NCBI GenBank assembly: GCA_011109175.1
Contig: RDEW01000003.1
Coordinates: 1,978,923-2,042,922, forward strand
DNA length: 64,000 bases
Source of the DNA: Dicyema japonicum
Lineage: Eukaryota; Dicyemida; Rhombozoa; Dicyemidae
Reading direction: 5' to 3'
Shown piece by piece: positions 33,435-43,690 of this stretch. Position 1 is the first letter of the stretch. Each line of letters opens with the position of its first letter. The notes beneath the pieces are model-generated. The model was not told the DNA's origin. It did not search any database and worked only from the letters and a program-made list of their open reading frames with translations. Position numbers and translations under genes: made by a program.

Positions 33435-34255
33435 GAAACTATGGTTAAAGCAAATGGGGCAATTTTCATGTTGATGATTTGTTCGCGTGAGCCCATTCCT
33501 TATCGCAAATGTGCCAGAACGTGGTCTGAACATCAGAAAAAGATGCGAAGACTACTGAGGAAGCTCGGGGTCATCTGAATTTGACGGTTGTGTCAGGCTC
33601 GTTTAATTCAACGGCTTGGTCCCTATATACCAAAATTATCGAGCCAACCATCAGTTGTGGCACTATCTCCACCAGACTTGGACTGGTTATTTGCCGGATA
33701 CATAAATGCCGGTGTGGCTCCACCGTCGATTGTTATGGACACCATGCCCTCTCTTGTCGAAGAAGTGCAGGACGATTCCCAAGACACAAGGCGATCAACG
33801 GAATTGTCAAGCGAGCCCTGGAATCTGCGGGATACCCAGCCATACTAGACCTGTTGGCCTGGACAGAGGATACGGAAAACGTCTCGACGGGATCACAATT
33901 TTCCCATTTGAAGAGGGAAACATTTGGTCTGGGACGCTACTTGTGTCGACACGCCTTGCCCGTCCAACATTGTCGGGAGCGCGGTAGACACACTGTATGC
34001 CGCAAAAAAAACGATGAGGGCAAAGAAGAAGAAATACGAAGCGCTACGCGACCGATTCTCGTTTTATCCGATTGTGGTCAAGACAACTGGAGGAATAAGT
34101 AGAGAATCGCTTCGCTTCCTAAAGAAACTTGGACGCTCAGCTACACTAAAAAGCCACGACGCACGTGAGACCCGGTGGCTTCTCCGTTGATCTCTGTTGC
34201 AATCGTGAGAGGCAACGCAACGTCGATAATGTCGGCGGGGTCCACTTTGGATGAA
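33435..34255 (+). mobile_element. LINE C terminal module followed by family F C-terminal domain
   Basis: 33435-33578 encodes PIPYRKCARTWSEHQKKM and RRLLRKLGVI-stop, the end module also seen at 16.6, 56.5 and 59.95 kb. From 33,640 three frames together give LVICRIHKCRCGSTVDCYG, HHALSCRRSAGRFPRHKAI, NGIVKRALESAGYP, GLDRGYGKRLDGIT, LVWDATCVDT, RDRFSFYPIVVKTTGG, DARETRWLLR and ISVAIVRGNATSIMSAG. This order (CRCG...HALSC, GKRPDG, WDATCVDT, VRGNA) is a domain I recall at the C-terminus of many invertebrate reverse-transcriptase polyproteins; its function is unknown to me. Three or so frameshifts. Confidence 0.65.
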
Positions 34256-34540
34256 TGACCGTGTTAATTTTTAATTTATTAACCCCGGATACACCGAGAG
34301 AGAAGTTAAAGTAACAAACTAATTAAGTGTATCCAGTTTCCACTTCTACAGAAACAGAGTCCATCCGGAATCAACATAAAAGGTAAGACGTCCATTACAT
34401 GCAGTTGTGGAAGCCCCTCCAGTGGAGTGGGGGAGAGCAAATGATCCTTTTTCATGCCGTCCTGGCACTTGGCGTCACCTAGACAGGTGGATCACATGAC
34501 GCCAATAGGAAGAGAGAGGAGGAACAGACAAGCAAGCAGA
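34256..34540 (+). repeat. Repeat D as 3' tail of family F
   Basis: acaaactaattaagtgtatc, ccgtcctggcacttggcgtc and ggtggatcacatgacgccaa follow the family F stop directly, in the same order as at 7.26-7.48 kb, with about 25% divergence. Confidence 0.6.
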
Positions 34541-35940
34541 AAACTTCAACCAATTAACCACGCAGCACAAGATGGCGCTTAATTAATTATCTTAATTATT
34601 TCCATTAATTTTAATTATAATTGTGGCATTTGGATACAACCTAGCCAGGTCAAACGTTGAGAGGAGAGGGGTCAAGACCACTATCGACTTTTAGGTGTTA
34701 TGACAATAGAAATCCCGACCTTCGTGAGAAAGTCGAGTGGGTCATTCGTCCAACATGAAAAATCGTCCAAAAAACGAGCATACAGGGAATGCGTCAGTCC
34801 CTGAGAGAATCACCGTGTATTGTTGAAGTCGATAGTGAGAAAGGCTGGGAACCTGATTAAGTCTTTCTCATAGGAAGTGACCCGATCTATCAATTTCGTT
34901 TTTGCACTTCTACTGTAGACCTGACAAATTATACTTAACGTCTATTCAAATCACTGACATTAGATCTCCTCCTCTTATAGGAGTTAACTGCCAGCCCATC
35001 CTTATCCCCTCTCTTCACGTCGGAATGAGTCACTTCTCTCTAGCATCCAATGGGATATCCTCACAATTAGCATATTCCGTTTCCACAATTTTTTTGAAGT
35101 GGAGATGAAATCTTGTGTTTCTATCGCTGAGTACAGATCGAAAATACTTGAAAGGTTAGTTCACAATGCAATGGATAATGAGGTTAATCCAACTCTTTGT
35201 AATACGTGTCTTGCAGGAATTCTGAATGCCTCTGTCCCACTTTGAATGACACCATTCTCATTTTGAATGATACTATTTTCATTTTGATTGGCACTGTTCT
35301 CATATTGAATGAGAAATGGCATAGTTTACGACTATCGCCAGGGATAGCTCTAGATCCTTGAGGGATAAAGATGTTTTGAGAGTGCCTGAAAAAATATAGG
35401 TGCAAATGTCATCAATTGCAGACATATTCTTCTGTGACTTTGATTGGCAATGGGACGAGCACCAAGCTACTGCTATTTACAAGACAAAATTAGTCATGAG
35501 ACGGAGCTAATAATCAAACTTACTATAGATACTTACACGTGATTGAGTTTTTCTAAACGCCTTGCATCGAAGCAATAAGATTCTTAGAGAATAGAAAAAA
35601 GGTTTATCTTACTCCGATTCTTGTGGAGACGTCTGTGGTGCTTCACCCCAGTAGTATGGAGATGATAAAACAATCAGACTACTTGCGAAACATGTAGTGA
35701 ACCCAGATAGGCTATTCTAAAGCATTGGCCCCGCGATCGTAGCTCTCAACTGCCTGTTAAAATTTTGTTCTTAAAAACTGAATATTTCCACGGCCCTCAA
35801 AAAACCGAGAGTACAGGAAGCAGTTAATCAATTATAATCCGACAAATCAATACAGGAAGCAGTTAATCAATTATAATTATATGCCAGTAGTAGACGCAAT
35901 TAACGTCAATTTTGGCATATAAATGAAATACCGCTAATTT
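34541..35940. other. No gene; 21-bp minisatellite at 35.23-35.31 kb
   Basis: No protein recognised. A segment near 34,965-35,060 (ctcctcctcttataggag...gagtcacttctctc) resembles 40,675-40,760. At 35,229-35,310 about four units of 21 bp occur (cattttgaatgatactattt type). An open minus-strand frame across them gives 7-residue repeats (PIKMKIV, SFKMRMV, SFKVG). Confidence 0.45.
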
Positions 35941-35946
35941 TGGCAA

Positions 35947-36939
35947 ATGACTAATAGTACTGTTCGCATTGAAAGACTTAATAAAGTTTACGGTAGAGAA
36001 GAGGTTGTCGAAACCCTCACCAGTTTTGGTCCCCTGTCACTTTTAGAGGTAATTCTGATTACCTTATCTGTTCAGTTGATTGAGACGAGTAATGTGTACG
36101 CTTGGGACGCTACCTTTGAGAGACAAGAAGACGCCGTAAAATGCTGTGATAGCTTGAACGGATTTGAGGAAGATAATGTCCCAATGTATCCCCCTTTGAA
36201 TCATTTCTAGAAAATGCACACTTTTCTCGTTGTCAGGAAGGACAGAGGGGAGTATTCAAGTCACAGGGTTTGTTTCCTGGACTGAGAACAGGCTTAGAAG
36301 AATATTCTCCAGATTCGGTGAGATTACTCACTGTGAGGTACAACGTCTTCTAATAACGTAGATTTCTTTTAAACGTGGGAAAAGTGTGGGGTTTCTAACA
36401 TTCAAAGACCCAGGCTGCGCTGATTTTGCGGTTCAGAAGATGAACCGGGAAATTATTCAATCTGGGATGCTATTTGTTAGCCACTATGACACAAAAGACG
36501 AAGAAGCCAAGAACTCTTACGGAGCCACTGCATTGTAAAGAACTTTGACAGAGATATTCCTGAAGTTGAGTTCCTCAATCTTTTTGAATCGTTTGGAGTT
36601 GACAGTTACAAAGTATGCCCGCCACCAGGTGACCTAAAAGACGAAGAAGCCAAGAACTCTTACGGAGCCACTGTCATTGTAAAGAACTTTGACAGAGATA
36701 TTCCTGAAGTTGAGTTTCTCAATCTTTTTGAATCGTTTGGAGAAGTTGACAGTTACAAAGTATGCCTGGTGTTGATTTGTAGATCGAAAACGGGGATCGG
36801 TTCGATTTGGCTATGTCCAATTTAAGGATTCTGAATGTGCAAAGAAGGCTTCGGATTATCTTCACAATTCCAATATCTTGGAGCCGACAAACATGGAAAG
36901 AAGTTGATCGTGTCCATGTTAAATACAGAAGATATATAA
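35947..36939 (+). CDS. Poly(A)-binding-protein-like RRM protein, frame-broken
   Basis: RNA-binding protein with three RRMs. Introns at 36049-36075 (27 nt), 36186-36210 (25) and 36338-36361 (24) join RIERLNKVYGREEVVETLTS and AWDATFERQEDAVKCCDSLN (RRM1) to TGFVSWTENRLRRIFSRFGE and GKSVGFLTFKDPGCADFAVQ (RRM2). KMNREI...NSYGATVIVKNFDRDI, RFGYVQFKDSECAKKASDYL (RRM3) and HGKKLIVSMLNTEDI-stop follow. The RRM2-RRM3 linker and VKNF signature suit PABP. A 143-bp tandem duplication covers the linker and RRM3 start; its first copy is frameshifted. At least two more one-base shifts near 36.78 and 36.88 kb. Expressed gene with assembly errors, or decaying paralog. Confidence 0.7.
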
Positions 36940-37012
36940 TTTCTCTATTTTCAAACAATTTTACATTTTTTTGTTAAAAAATAATTTGCATATTTATGCT
37001 TTAGCTACGACT

Positions 37013-37328
37013 AAAAGTGCTGAGTACTTTGTATGCGCAGTGTAACGAGTGTCGGGGAAATGGCCCTTAGTTAGAATCTCGCTGCTGTATATTCTGGCTG
37101 AAGGTTCCACTCATCTACTATGCTTGGATTGACAAGTGACTTTTCATCAGTGAACATCTCATTGCTGGACAAGATCGTCTACAAAGAAATCACACCCATC
37201 AAAAAGAAAAAATGAAATGAAGAGTATTTCTTGTTTCTCCTTAGCGATTAGTTATAAAAATAAAATGTCTCCTGTCTGGAGGAGCGATAGTTAATTTGGC
37301 TCTTCGTGCAGTAAAAGTGCTGAGTACT
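37013..37328 (+). repeat. tRNA-derived SINE with 16-bp target-site duplication
   Basis: aaaagtgctgagtact occurs at 37013-37028 and 37313-37328 and flanks a SINE body of 284 bp. The body has gaatctcgctgctgtat (box B region), ctgaaggttccactcatc, ttcatcagtgaacatctc, tggacaagatcgtctac, aaataaaatgtctcctgtc and ggaggagcgatag, matching the 43.24 kb copy in order. The duplication is perfect, so the insertion is relatively recent even though the head is worn. Confidence 0.75.
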
Positions 37329-37599
37329 CTGATGGAACATCTAACATTTCTTGCGGTTGTGTCGTTTATTAGTTTGTTTACTAGGAAACGTTGTGGTTAG
37401 TGATATCTTTCGGGGCGGCACATATATGATCGATGCATATATGATCGTTCCGACTGCCCAAATGCCTACTATGCCAAACGAAGCTTTAAATTCTATGAGA
37501 TAAAAGTTTGATGGCAGAGTACGAGGATGAAAGAAAATAGTAAAATTTTTTTATCCGACAACTAAATTTTCCGATTGTCAAGTTGTACAATTTAAAGAA

Positions 37600-37760
37600 A
37601 AGTTCCGCAGTGAGAGTCCACTGATGTGCGAGTCACTCGTCAAGCCTTTTTAGCATCATAGATGCGTGGAACCTTCCACCAGGTGAACAGCAGCGAGAAT
37701 CGAACCATTAACCTATGTCACTTAAGCCCGACACCTAACAACTATGCCACCCGACTTTTA
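37600..37760 (-). repeat. tRNA-derived SINE, 5' half, reverse orientation
   Basis: Reverse complement reads gggtggcatagttgttaggt, gtcgggcttaagtgac, ggttcgattctcgctgctg, cacctggtggaaggttccac and cgagtgactcgcacatcagt. It covers the tRNA-like head (boxes A and B) and the following core, as at 43.24-43.38 kb. Confidence 0.7.
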
Positions 37761-37860
37761 AAAATAAATTAAAATTAGTATAATTAATTTTTATTAATTG
37801 TTTAATTTTCGTTATCTTCACTAGTAATATTTTCAGGTTCTCCCATTTGTTGATTCTCAC

Positions 37861-40202
37861 CTATATTTTCAATCCCTGTTCAGTGAAATCTTCTAAACCA
37901 GCATTTTCAAGTTCTATTTGCCATTGATGGGAATCTTTAACACTCTCTGGTATACTGTTATTTTCTGCGCTCAATTCAGAACTATTTTTTCTTAACTTTT
38001 CAAAGACCTTTGAGGTGCCATATTGAAATTCACGGTTTAATTTCCTTTTCAATGACTTTGCAATAACGTATTCAGTATTATTAATAATCTCATCTACAGT
38101 GATTTCTTCCTGATCAAATTGAGTCATAAACTTTGAAAGTTTGAACTATTTCTCTTTCCTACCAGTAATAGTGAACTTTACAGTTTTTAGATTTTTTTTT
38201 AATTTTGTGATCAAATTGGTGGAGGATTTATTCTTTAATAATAAAAAAAAGTTTAAAGTTCTGTGATTAATTAACGAATTACAGTGAAGAGATGCAGAAA
38301 ATAATGACCGTATGATTGAATCCAAATATAACTCTGAAATCAAGCAGAGTACTATTTGAGGGGATTTGTGGAATGAAGGAGTCGTACATCTTCGCTTGAC
38401 CGCGGAATGGACCGCAACCTTCGGACGGTGGGAAACTTTAATAAATTTTTTAAAAACTTTAAAAAATTGATAAATAGTGGGATATTCTGCACAATCAAGG
38501 AAAATATCAAAAATATTATTCCGGAAATGTCCGCATCGAAAAATTTTACTTTCGAATTATTCTCCGATAAAAATTTAGCTTCCAACTGCAATTATAAAAA
38601 AACTAACAAGTCCCAAAAAAAATATGATGATCAAAAAAGGTAATGTGAAGAAGCCTATTAATGGAACGAAAAATAAAATTAGCCTAAAGTAAATTCAACG
38701 AACAACCACGAGGTCGTCTGGATTTCTACCAAGAGGACGATTTTATCTTTAGCATTTAAAAAAAGCTTAATTCCCGTACATTTACTTAAAACATGATTAT
38801 TAATACTTTAGTATAATATATAAGCAGCCCTTCCCTAAGTATCCCCCCGATTGAATCAGTATCCATCTATAAAGATTCTTTCCTACAAAGTTTTCCCAAC
38901 ACTTTTTGTGAGCAATCAACTTACTTTAAGTTCCAGTTCACGTTGCACAGAAAGCATCAGAATGTACAGGTAAAAATAAAGTGAGAACCACTTGATCAGT
39001 ATCATTCTACAGTGTCATTTCATGTGGAATACCTTGCAAGCTTTAAGCCGAATGACACAGAAGGAGTGTAGTTTTCCATCCATTCGAATAGATCAGATAT
39101 AAAATCGAAAATAACTTCAAACGTGAATATAACGATTAAGGAGATGTATTGATAAAGGTAGTTGTCCTGAAATTACTTTTAATTTACTTTATTTTTTAGC
39201 GCAAAATTATTTGCATAATACAAGGAAACGATATTTCCTGCAAAAATAACGCAGAATGCAATATTTGTTAAGACCCTCTTAGGAATCAAAAATCGTTTAT
39301 TCATCATGTTTTGTTCTTTAATGGACAGGTATGAAATTAATTCCTACTATAAATTATTATTAGTTACATTTAGATTACTGCACAGTTCTCTGCGATGTTT
39401 TAGAAAGTGTTTAGAAAAAATATATCTGAAAGCATATACGGATGCGGAGCATGCAATATTTTTTTCCTCTTCAGTTTTAAATTCTACCTTTGAACTTTCC
39501 CGATTGTACAAACTTAATATTAAATATTATTTAAATATTATTTATTATTTATTTATTATTTATTACATTTTTAATAAATATATTATCGAAATGACGAAAT
39601 TCGATAATATTATTATAATATACATCATGTGATATTGCAGATTCCACAATGCTCTAGGATAACTCCCATAAAAAAGAATGGAGTTTTCTATAAACCCCTG
39701 GAATATAAATCATCAGTACATTTCCAGTGATTAAGTCAGGAAAAGAATACGTTCCCTCAGAGAACTTTAAGTTATGTATTATTATTGGAATTGCGAATAA
39801 CGGAACACAGATGGTCAACGTAATAAAATTCAAAACGAAAATAATCCGCAGGAAACTGAAGTAAATCAACGGATCACATCCAAATGAAGCTACGATAAAT
39901 AATTTAATAACTGAAAATATAATGGAGTAATCTGGATGAATGGTGTTCAATTTTGTTATTCCTCGTCAATTTTAATATATCTTTATTCACATAATTCGAT
40001 TTTGAGGTTTTCAAACGATTTCCGAACCTTTCGTACAACTCATCACTACAGATTACTATTAGGATCACCGGAGTTTAATTTTATCGGATAATTTCATAAA
40101 TTCCTTTTTCAGAAGGTCATCCAGTTGCGATTTTTCCATTATTGAATCTTGGAGGGACTTCCATATTTTCTGTTTTACATTATCCAAGTTGTAGTTCTCC
40201 AT
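37861..40202 (-). CDS. Transmembrane channel-like (TMC) protein
   Basis: Multi-pass membrane protein of the TMC family (mechanosensory channel pore in animals). Start ATG at 40202 (MENYNLDNVKQKIW). Exons joined by introns of 23, 22, about 54, 24, 21, 26 and 23 nt give FGCDPLIYFSFLRIIFVLNF (TM1), ITGNGFIENSILFYGSYP, YHMMYIIIILSNFVISIIYL (TM2), NKRFLIPKRVLTNIAF, DLFEWMENYTPSVSFGLKLA and the TMC signature CWENFVGKNLYRW (about 38.87-38.90 kb). Further left, hydrophobic segments (FFTLPFLIIIFFLGLVSFF) and FRCGHFRNNIFDIF, resembling the CGPFR motif, lie in shifting frames, then a charged tail to 37861. Several frame breaks. Family confident; the 3' third and stop are tentative. Confidence 0.75.
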
Positions 40203-40659
40203 TAAGATTTTTATATTCTGTATTTTATTTGTATTTATATCAGATCAGTTAATTTTCCTGGAATTTCATCGCATAGATGACATTTTTTTGTTAAGTCAGT
40301 GATCAATTTTTGTGAATATTTGATTCTAAGTGTGATAGATCAACTACAAATCAAAAATTGCTGCGATCACAAACACCGTTCGAGTCTATTTACGACTTCT
40401 CCAGATTCACTAGACTTAAGCATGATTGGAAATTGCAGCATGTGCGAACAGATGACGATTTTCGAATGGTACCTCGATCAAGTTCTTCGACAGACGCTTC
40501 CGGGACCGTAGGATCGACAACTCTTCGTGGAGGTGAATCAGTTAGTTATTGGAAACTGGGGTCACTTGATAGTTATAGTTTAACAGCTTCCTTTCTTATC
40601 GTCCCAGGGATTACTCAATGATAATTAAATTAAAACGCCATGACGTAATAATTTAGCTA

Positions 40660-41380
40660 ACTCTCCAATTCACTTCCCGACTCCTCCTCTTAAAGGAGTT
40701 TCCGCCGTCCCCTCTCTCCAGGTTGAATCAGTCATTTCTCTTACAACATTCACAATTAACACTTGCCAGTCCCCAGAGGGTGCTATCCTTGTAGTGGTGA
40801 CGAAGGTACAGATCCCTTGTCCTCTTTTATAACCTTGTTATTGGTAGGGCACAAGTGACTGTTAAACAGGTGATTTTGAAACCGCGGACATGGATCCGAC
40901 ATGCAGAAACTGCCAAGCTTGACGGATAAGTACCGGAGTTTTCCGTTTAAATCACCAAAAATAATGAAATTGGGAGGCATTTTAAAGACAGTCTTAATCT
41001 GGTCCTCACACAACCACATCTGCTTGGCATACATTCTCTAAATTTTAAGGGAAAACTAGGTAGTCTAACATGAATTATAATTAATTCTTAATGGGGGAGG
41101 ATGAGGTACCACAAAAGACTGTTGCGAGACTTTTCCTCCAAAGATACTGGTGTCCGAACCTCGGTGCAAATCACTCCATAAAAGATGTCAATCAATAAAC
41201 CTGTTAAACTCAGCACCAATCGTATCCCAACACTTCATTTCGTTGAGAATCAAAACGTCCATCTCAACAGACTTCAGAAGTTCTTCCATAGACTCCTTCC
41301 TTGGGAGAGACCTACGTTACCAAATCCTTCCTATATCAATGAGCTCTAGTGATGTAGTAATCCCTTAGCATATTATTAGG
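40660..41380 (-). mobile_element. LINE APE-type endonuclease fragment
   Basis: Minus-strand frames read SMEELLKSVEMDVLILNEMK, CWDTIGAEFNRFIDIFYGV and, in the ORF from 41034, VFKMPPNFIIFGDLNGKL. The order DVLILNE-K ... FGDLNG is the start and middle of a LINE apurinic-type endonuclease. It does not closely match families B-D here, so it may be another family. Stops interrupt it. Confidence 0.5.
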
Positions 41381-41504
41381 GTGATTTTTATTTTGACTCT
41401 ATAAATGAATTCTTGAGTCGTCTAGGGAATCGGATCGCTAGACGAACAGAAGACCCTTGTGAGCACTGCTGGTTATTTGAGCGAATCTCGCTCGCTATCC
41501 TGAG

Positions 41505-41700
41505 AGGGAATAGCCACGCAGTCAGGGCAGCCGCTATATAACCGTTACTCTTTTTTCTTAAAAAAATTGAACTTTATAAATCGGAAATTTTTGACCTAAA
41601 AAACTGAGTTTAAAATTTCAAATTTTGACTTTTTTGACTTTATGATAAATTTATCTGCAAAAACTTTTTTTAATATAAAAAACTAATCAAAATTCGAAAA
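41505..41700. repeat. Foldback-element arm, inverted relative to 1.81-1.91 kb
   Basis: agccacgcagtcagggc is followed by ataaatcggaaatttttgac and gactttatgataaatttatc. The latter two are the reverse complement of 1807-1907, while the first phrase is in direct orientation at both loci. The two copies keep opposite arms of one palindromic element. Confidence 0.5.
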
Positions 41701-42064
41701 AGATGGGGGACGTTAATTAGATTGTTAACTTTTCGTGTTGCACATGCTTTGTCATGATCTTAGCATCGCGTACGTGCCTATATAATAATAATCAAAATCT
41801 TAATTAAAGTAAAGAATAATGTAATTCGAAACATTTTCGGGTTTAAAATTTCTGTCTTTTTTTAAATAAAAAAAAAGTTAGCCGCAGAAGACAATGACGA
41901 CAAAATACAGTCAACCCTCTCTATAGTGAACAAAATGTCCGCGTAAAAACACGATGTTCACTAATCTTCAATAGTGAAAAAAATAGAACAAGGAATCAAA
42001 AAACAATCAACGATAATAAAGTATTTACAAATATATTTATTTTTTTATTGAAAAAATTTATTAA

Positions 42065-42310
42065 CGAAAGAAACAAATGTTAGTTGAAGAAGCCGGCTGC
42101 ATGGATAGCGAACGAGTTCCCTCGGAGTATTGCCATTCCAACCTTTTGTCTTAACCATAACCCTTCTCGTTGATCCCTTTTCTTTCTGGCAAGCATTTTT
42201 CCGAGTTCGCGCAAAAACTCAGTCGTCATTGGACCTAACGGCTCCCGATGACTCGGCCGCAACAGGAATAAATCTGTAGCGATCCCCGAAGGAAGAATAT
42301 TTCTTGATTT
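42065..42310 (-). mobile_element. Family F' C-terminal domain fragment, second copy
   Basis: ORF 42262-42080 reads MTTEFLRELGKMLARKKRDQ, REGLWLRQKVGMAILRGN and SFAIHAAGFFN-stop, about 90% identical over 60 residues to 1.6 kb by eye. Conservation of the reading frame in two copies suggests a real coding end of an element. Confidence 0.6.
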
Positions 42311-43239
42311 TTAGGTTTTCCGCGGTCGAGAAAGATAAATTAGATGTTTTTTATGTAATCGGATATTTTTTGTGAATGATGATAAAATTTTTTGTATTTA
42401 GTAAACTTTGTCTCTTCTTTCATAATTATTCTCAAGAAACCATAATTCGAGCGCCTTGGTATATTCATTGACTTCATGTAGTGTGGGAACATGAATTTTT
42501 TCATCTTTCTCTTCAACTTTAAAAGTTATGTATGAAGTTTTTATCATCAATTTGATTATTTTCATGAATCATAAAATTTTTATTTTTTTCTTCTATTTCT
42601 GTCAGGTTCTGTATTATTTTCAAAAACTTTCTTGAAACAATTTGTAATTGTCAATTCTGATATTTCGAGCCAAGCTTGATTATGATTATCAGGCAATTCA
42701 ATAAAGTCAATTTCTTCAACGTAACTTTTTCGTGATCTACAATGCCATCATTAGTATGAAATTCAATCAAGTGTGGAGTTGTCTATACTTGTCTTTGAAT
42801 GATTTTATTATTCCCTGATCAAGGGGTTGTAATTTCGATGTTGTATTTGGTGGATAAAAAAAGAGTTCGATATTGGTAAACTCTAAATCATGTGAGTGCA
42901 TTATCAAGTAAAATTAGAATTTTTCTTTTGCAAAAATTATTTTTTTGTTCAATTCTATAAGCCATTCTGAGAAAAGAGCATATGTCATCCATGCTTTTTT
43001 ATTTATTCTACTTGTAAGCAACGTGGATATTTGGCTTTTCCAATAACAAATGTGTCAAGCTTTTCTCCCATCAACGCAAAACATAATTGTTACTCGTTCT
43101 TTTATCGCTTTATTCGAAAGATTTTTGTCTGAGTCAAAGCTTCTGTTCCATAAAAGTTTAAAAAACATTCCAGTTTCGTCCAAATTAAAAAATATTTTTG
43201 AAAAATATTGTTCCAATTTTATATTGAAACTTACTGTAA

Positions 43240-43556
43240 GGGGGCTTAGTGGTTAGGTGTCGGGCTTAAGTGGCCTAGGCTACGGGTTCGAATCTCGCTG
43301 CTGTTCACCTGGTGGAAGGTTCCACGCATCTACGATGCAGAAATGGTTTGACGAGTGACGCCGTCATCAGTGAATACTCGCTGCGGAACTGGATTGTCTA
43401 GAAAGGACACTCACACAAGAAAAAGAAAAAAGAAGTGAAGATCATTCCTTGGTTCTACGATTAGTTAAAATTAACTGTTCTTTACTCAAATAAAGTGTGT
43501 GTCCTGCCTATGCGGAGCTATAAAATATTATGGCTCTCGTGAAAAGGCTTTAAAAA
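43240..43556 (+). repeat. tRNA-derived SINE, full length, 13-bp target-site duplication
   Basis: Head gggcttagtggttaggtgtc (box A-like) and acgggttcgaatctcgc (box B) resemble a tRNA. A core follows (ggtggaaggttccacgcatc, gacgagtgacgccgtcatca, ctgcggaactggattgtc), then a 3' part with aaataaagtgtgtgtcctgc and gcggagctataaaat. aaacttactgtaa flanks it on both sides (43227-43239, 43557-43569). Removing the SINE and one repeat restores the Tigger transposase frame locally. Best reference copy of the family. Confidence 0.85.
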
Positions 43557-43690
43557 AAACTTACTGTAAAGTTCTCAATCACTGAGGTTTCATCAAATCC
43601 ATTTTCCCCACATAAAGGGAAGCAATGCAATATCGATTTTTATTTCAAGCCATCCATTTGATGCTTGAAATTTTTTAATATGGGAGACAG

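Larger units (their letters stand above)
41908..43690 (-). mobile_element. Tigger/pogo transposon with decayed DDE transposase, twice interrupted
   Basis: TIR cagtcaaccctctctatagt starts at 41908 after TA. Minus-strand transposase, read right to left: FQASNGWLE, NLDETGMFFKLLWNRSFD (first catalytic Asp), KERVTIMFCVDG, FVIGKAKYP, KRKILILLDNA (second Asp), IELFFYPPNTTSKLQPLDQG (third Asp), IIKSFKDKYRQL, ISELTITNCFKKVFENN and HVPTLHEVNEYTKALELWF. This is the DDE_1 order of Tigger/CENP-B-related transposases. Frameshifts are many. A SINE (43240-43556) splits the ORF and a family F' fragment (42.06-42.31 kb) lies before the C-terminus. The right TIR was not found. Confidence 0.75.

Noticed and set aside
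33282-33533. 83-codon minus-strand ORF next to the R4 RT
   Set aside because: Shadow frame of the RT and its flank; the true RT frame explains the conservation.
39500-39620. attattt-rich tract as a separate microsatellite
   Set aside because: It is best read as a 54-nt low-complexity intron of the TMC gene.
40299-40621. Ser/Thr-rich ORFs on the plus strand as genes
   Set aside because: They lie antisense-adjacent to the TMC start with no domain and no short-intron extension.
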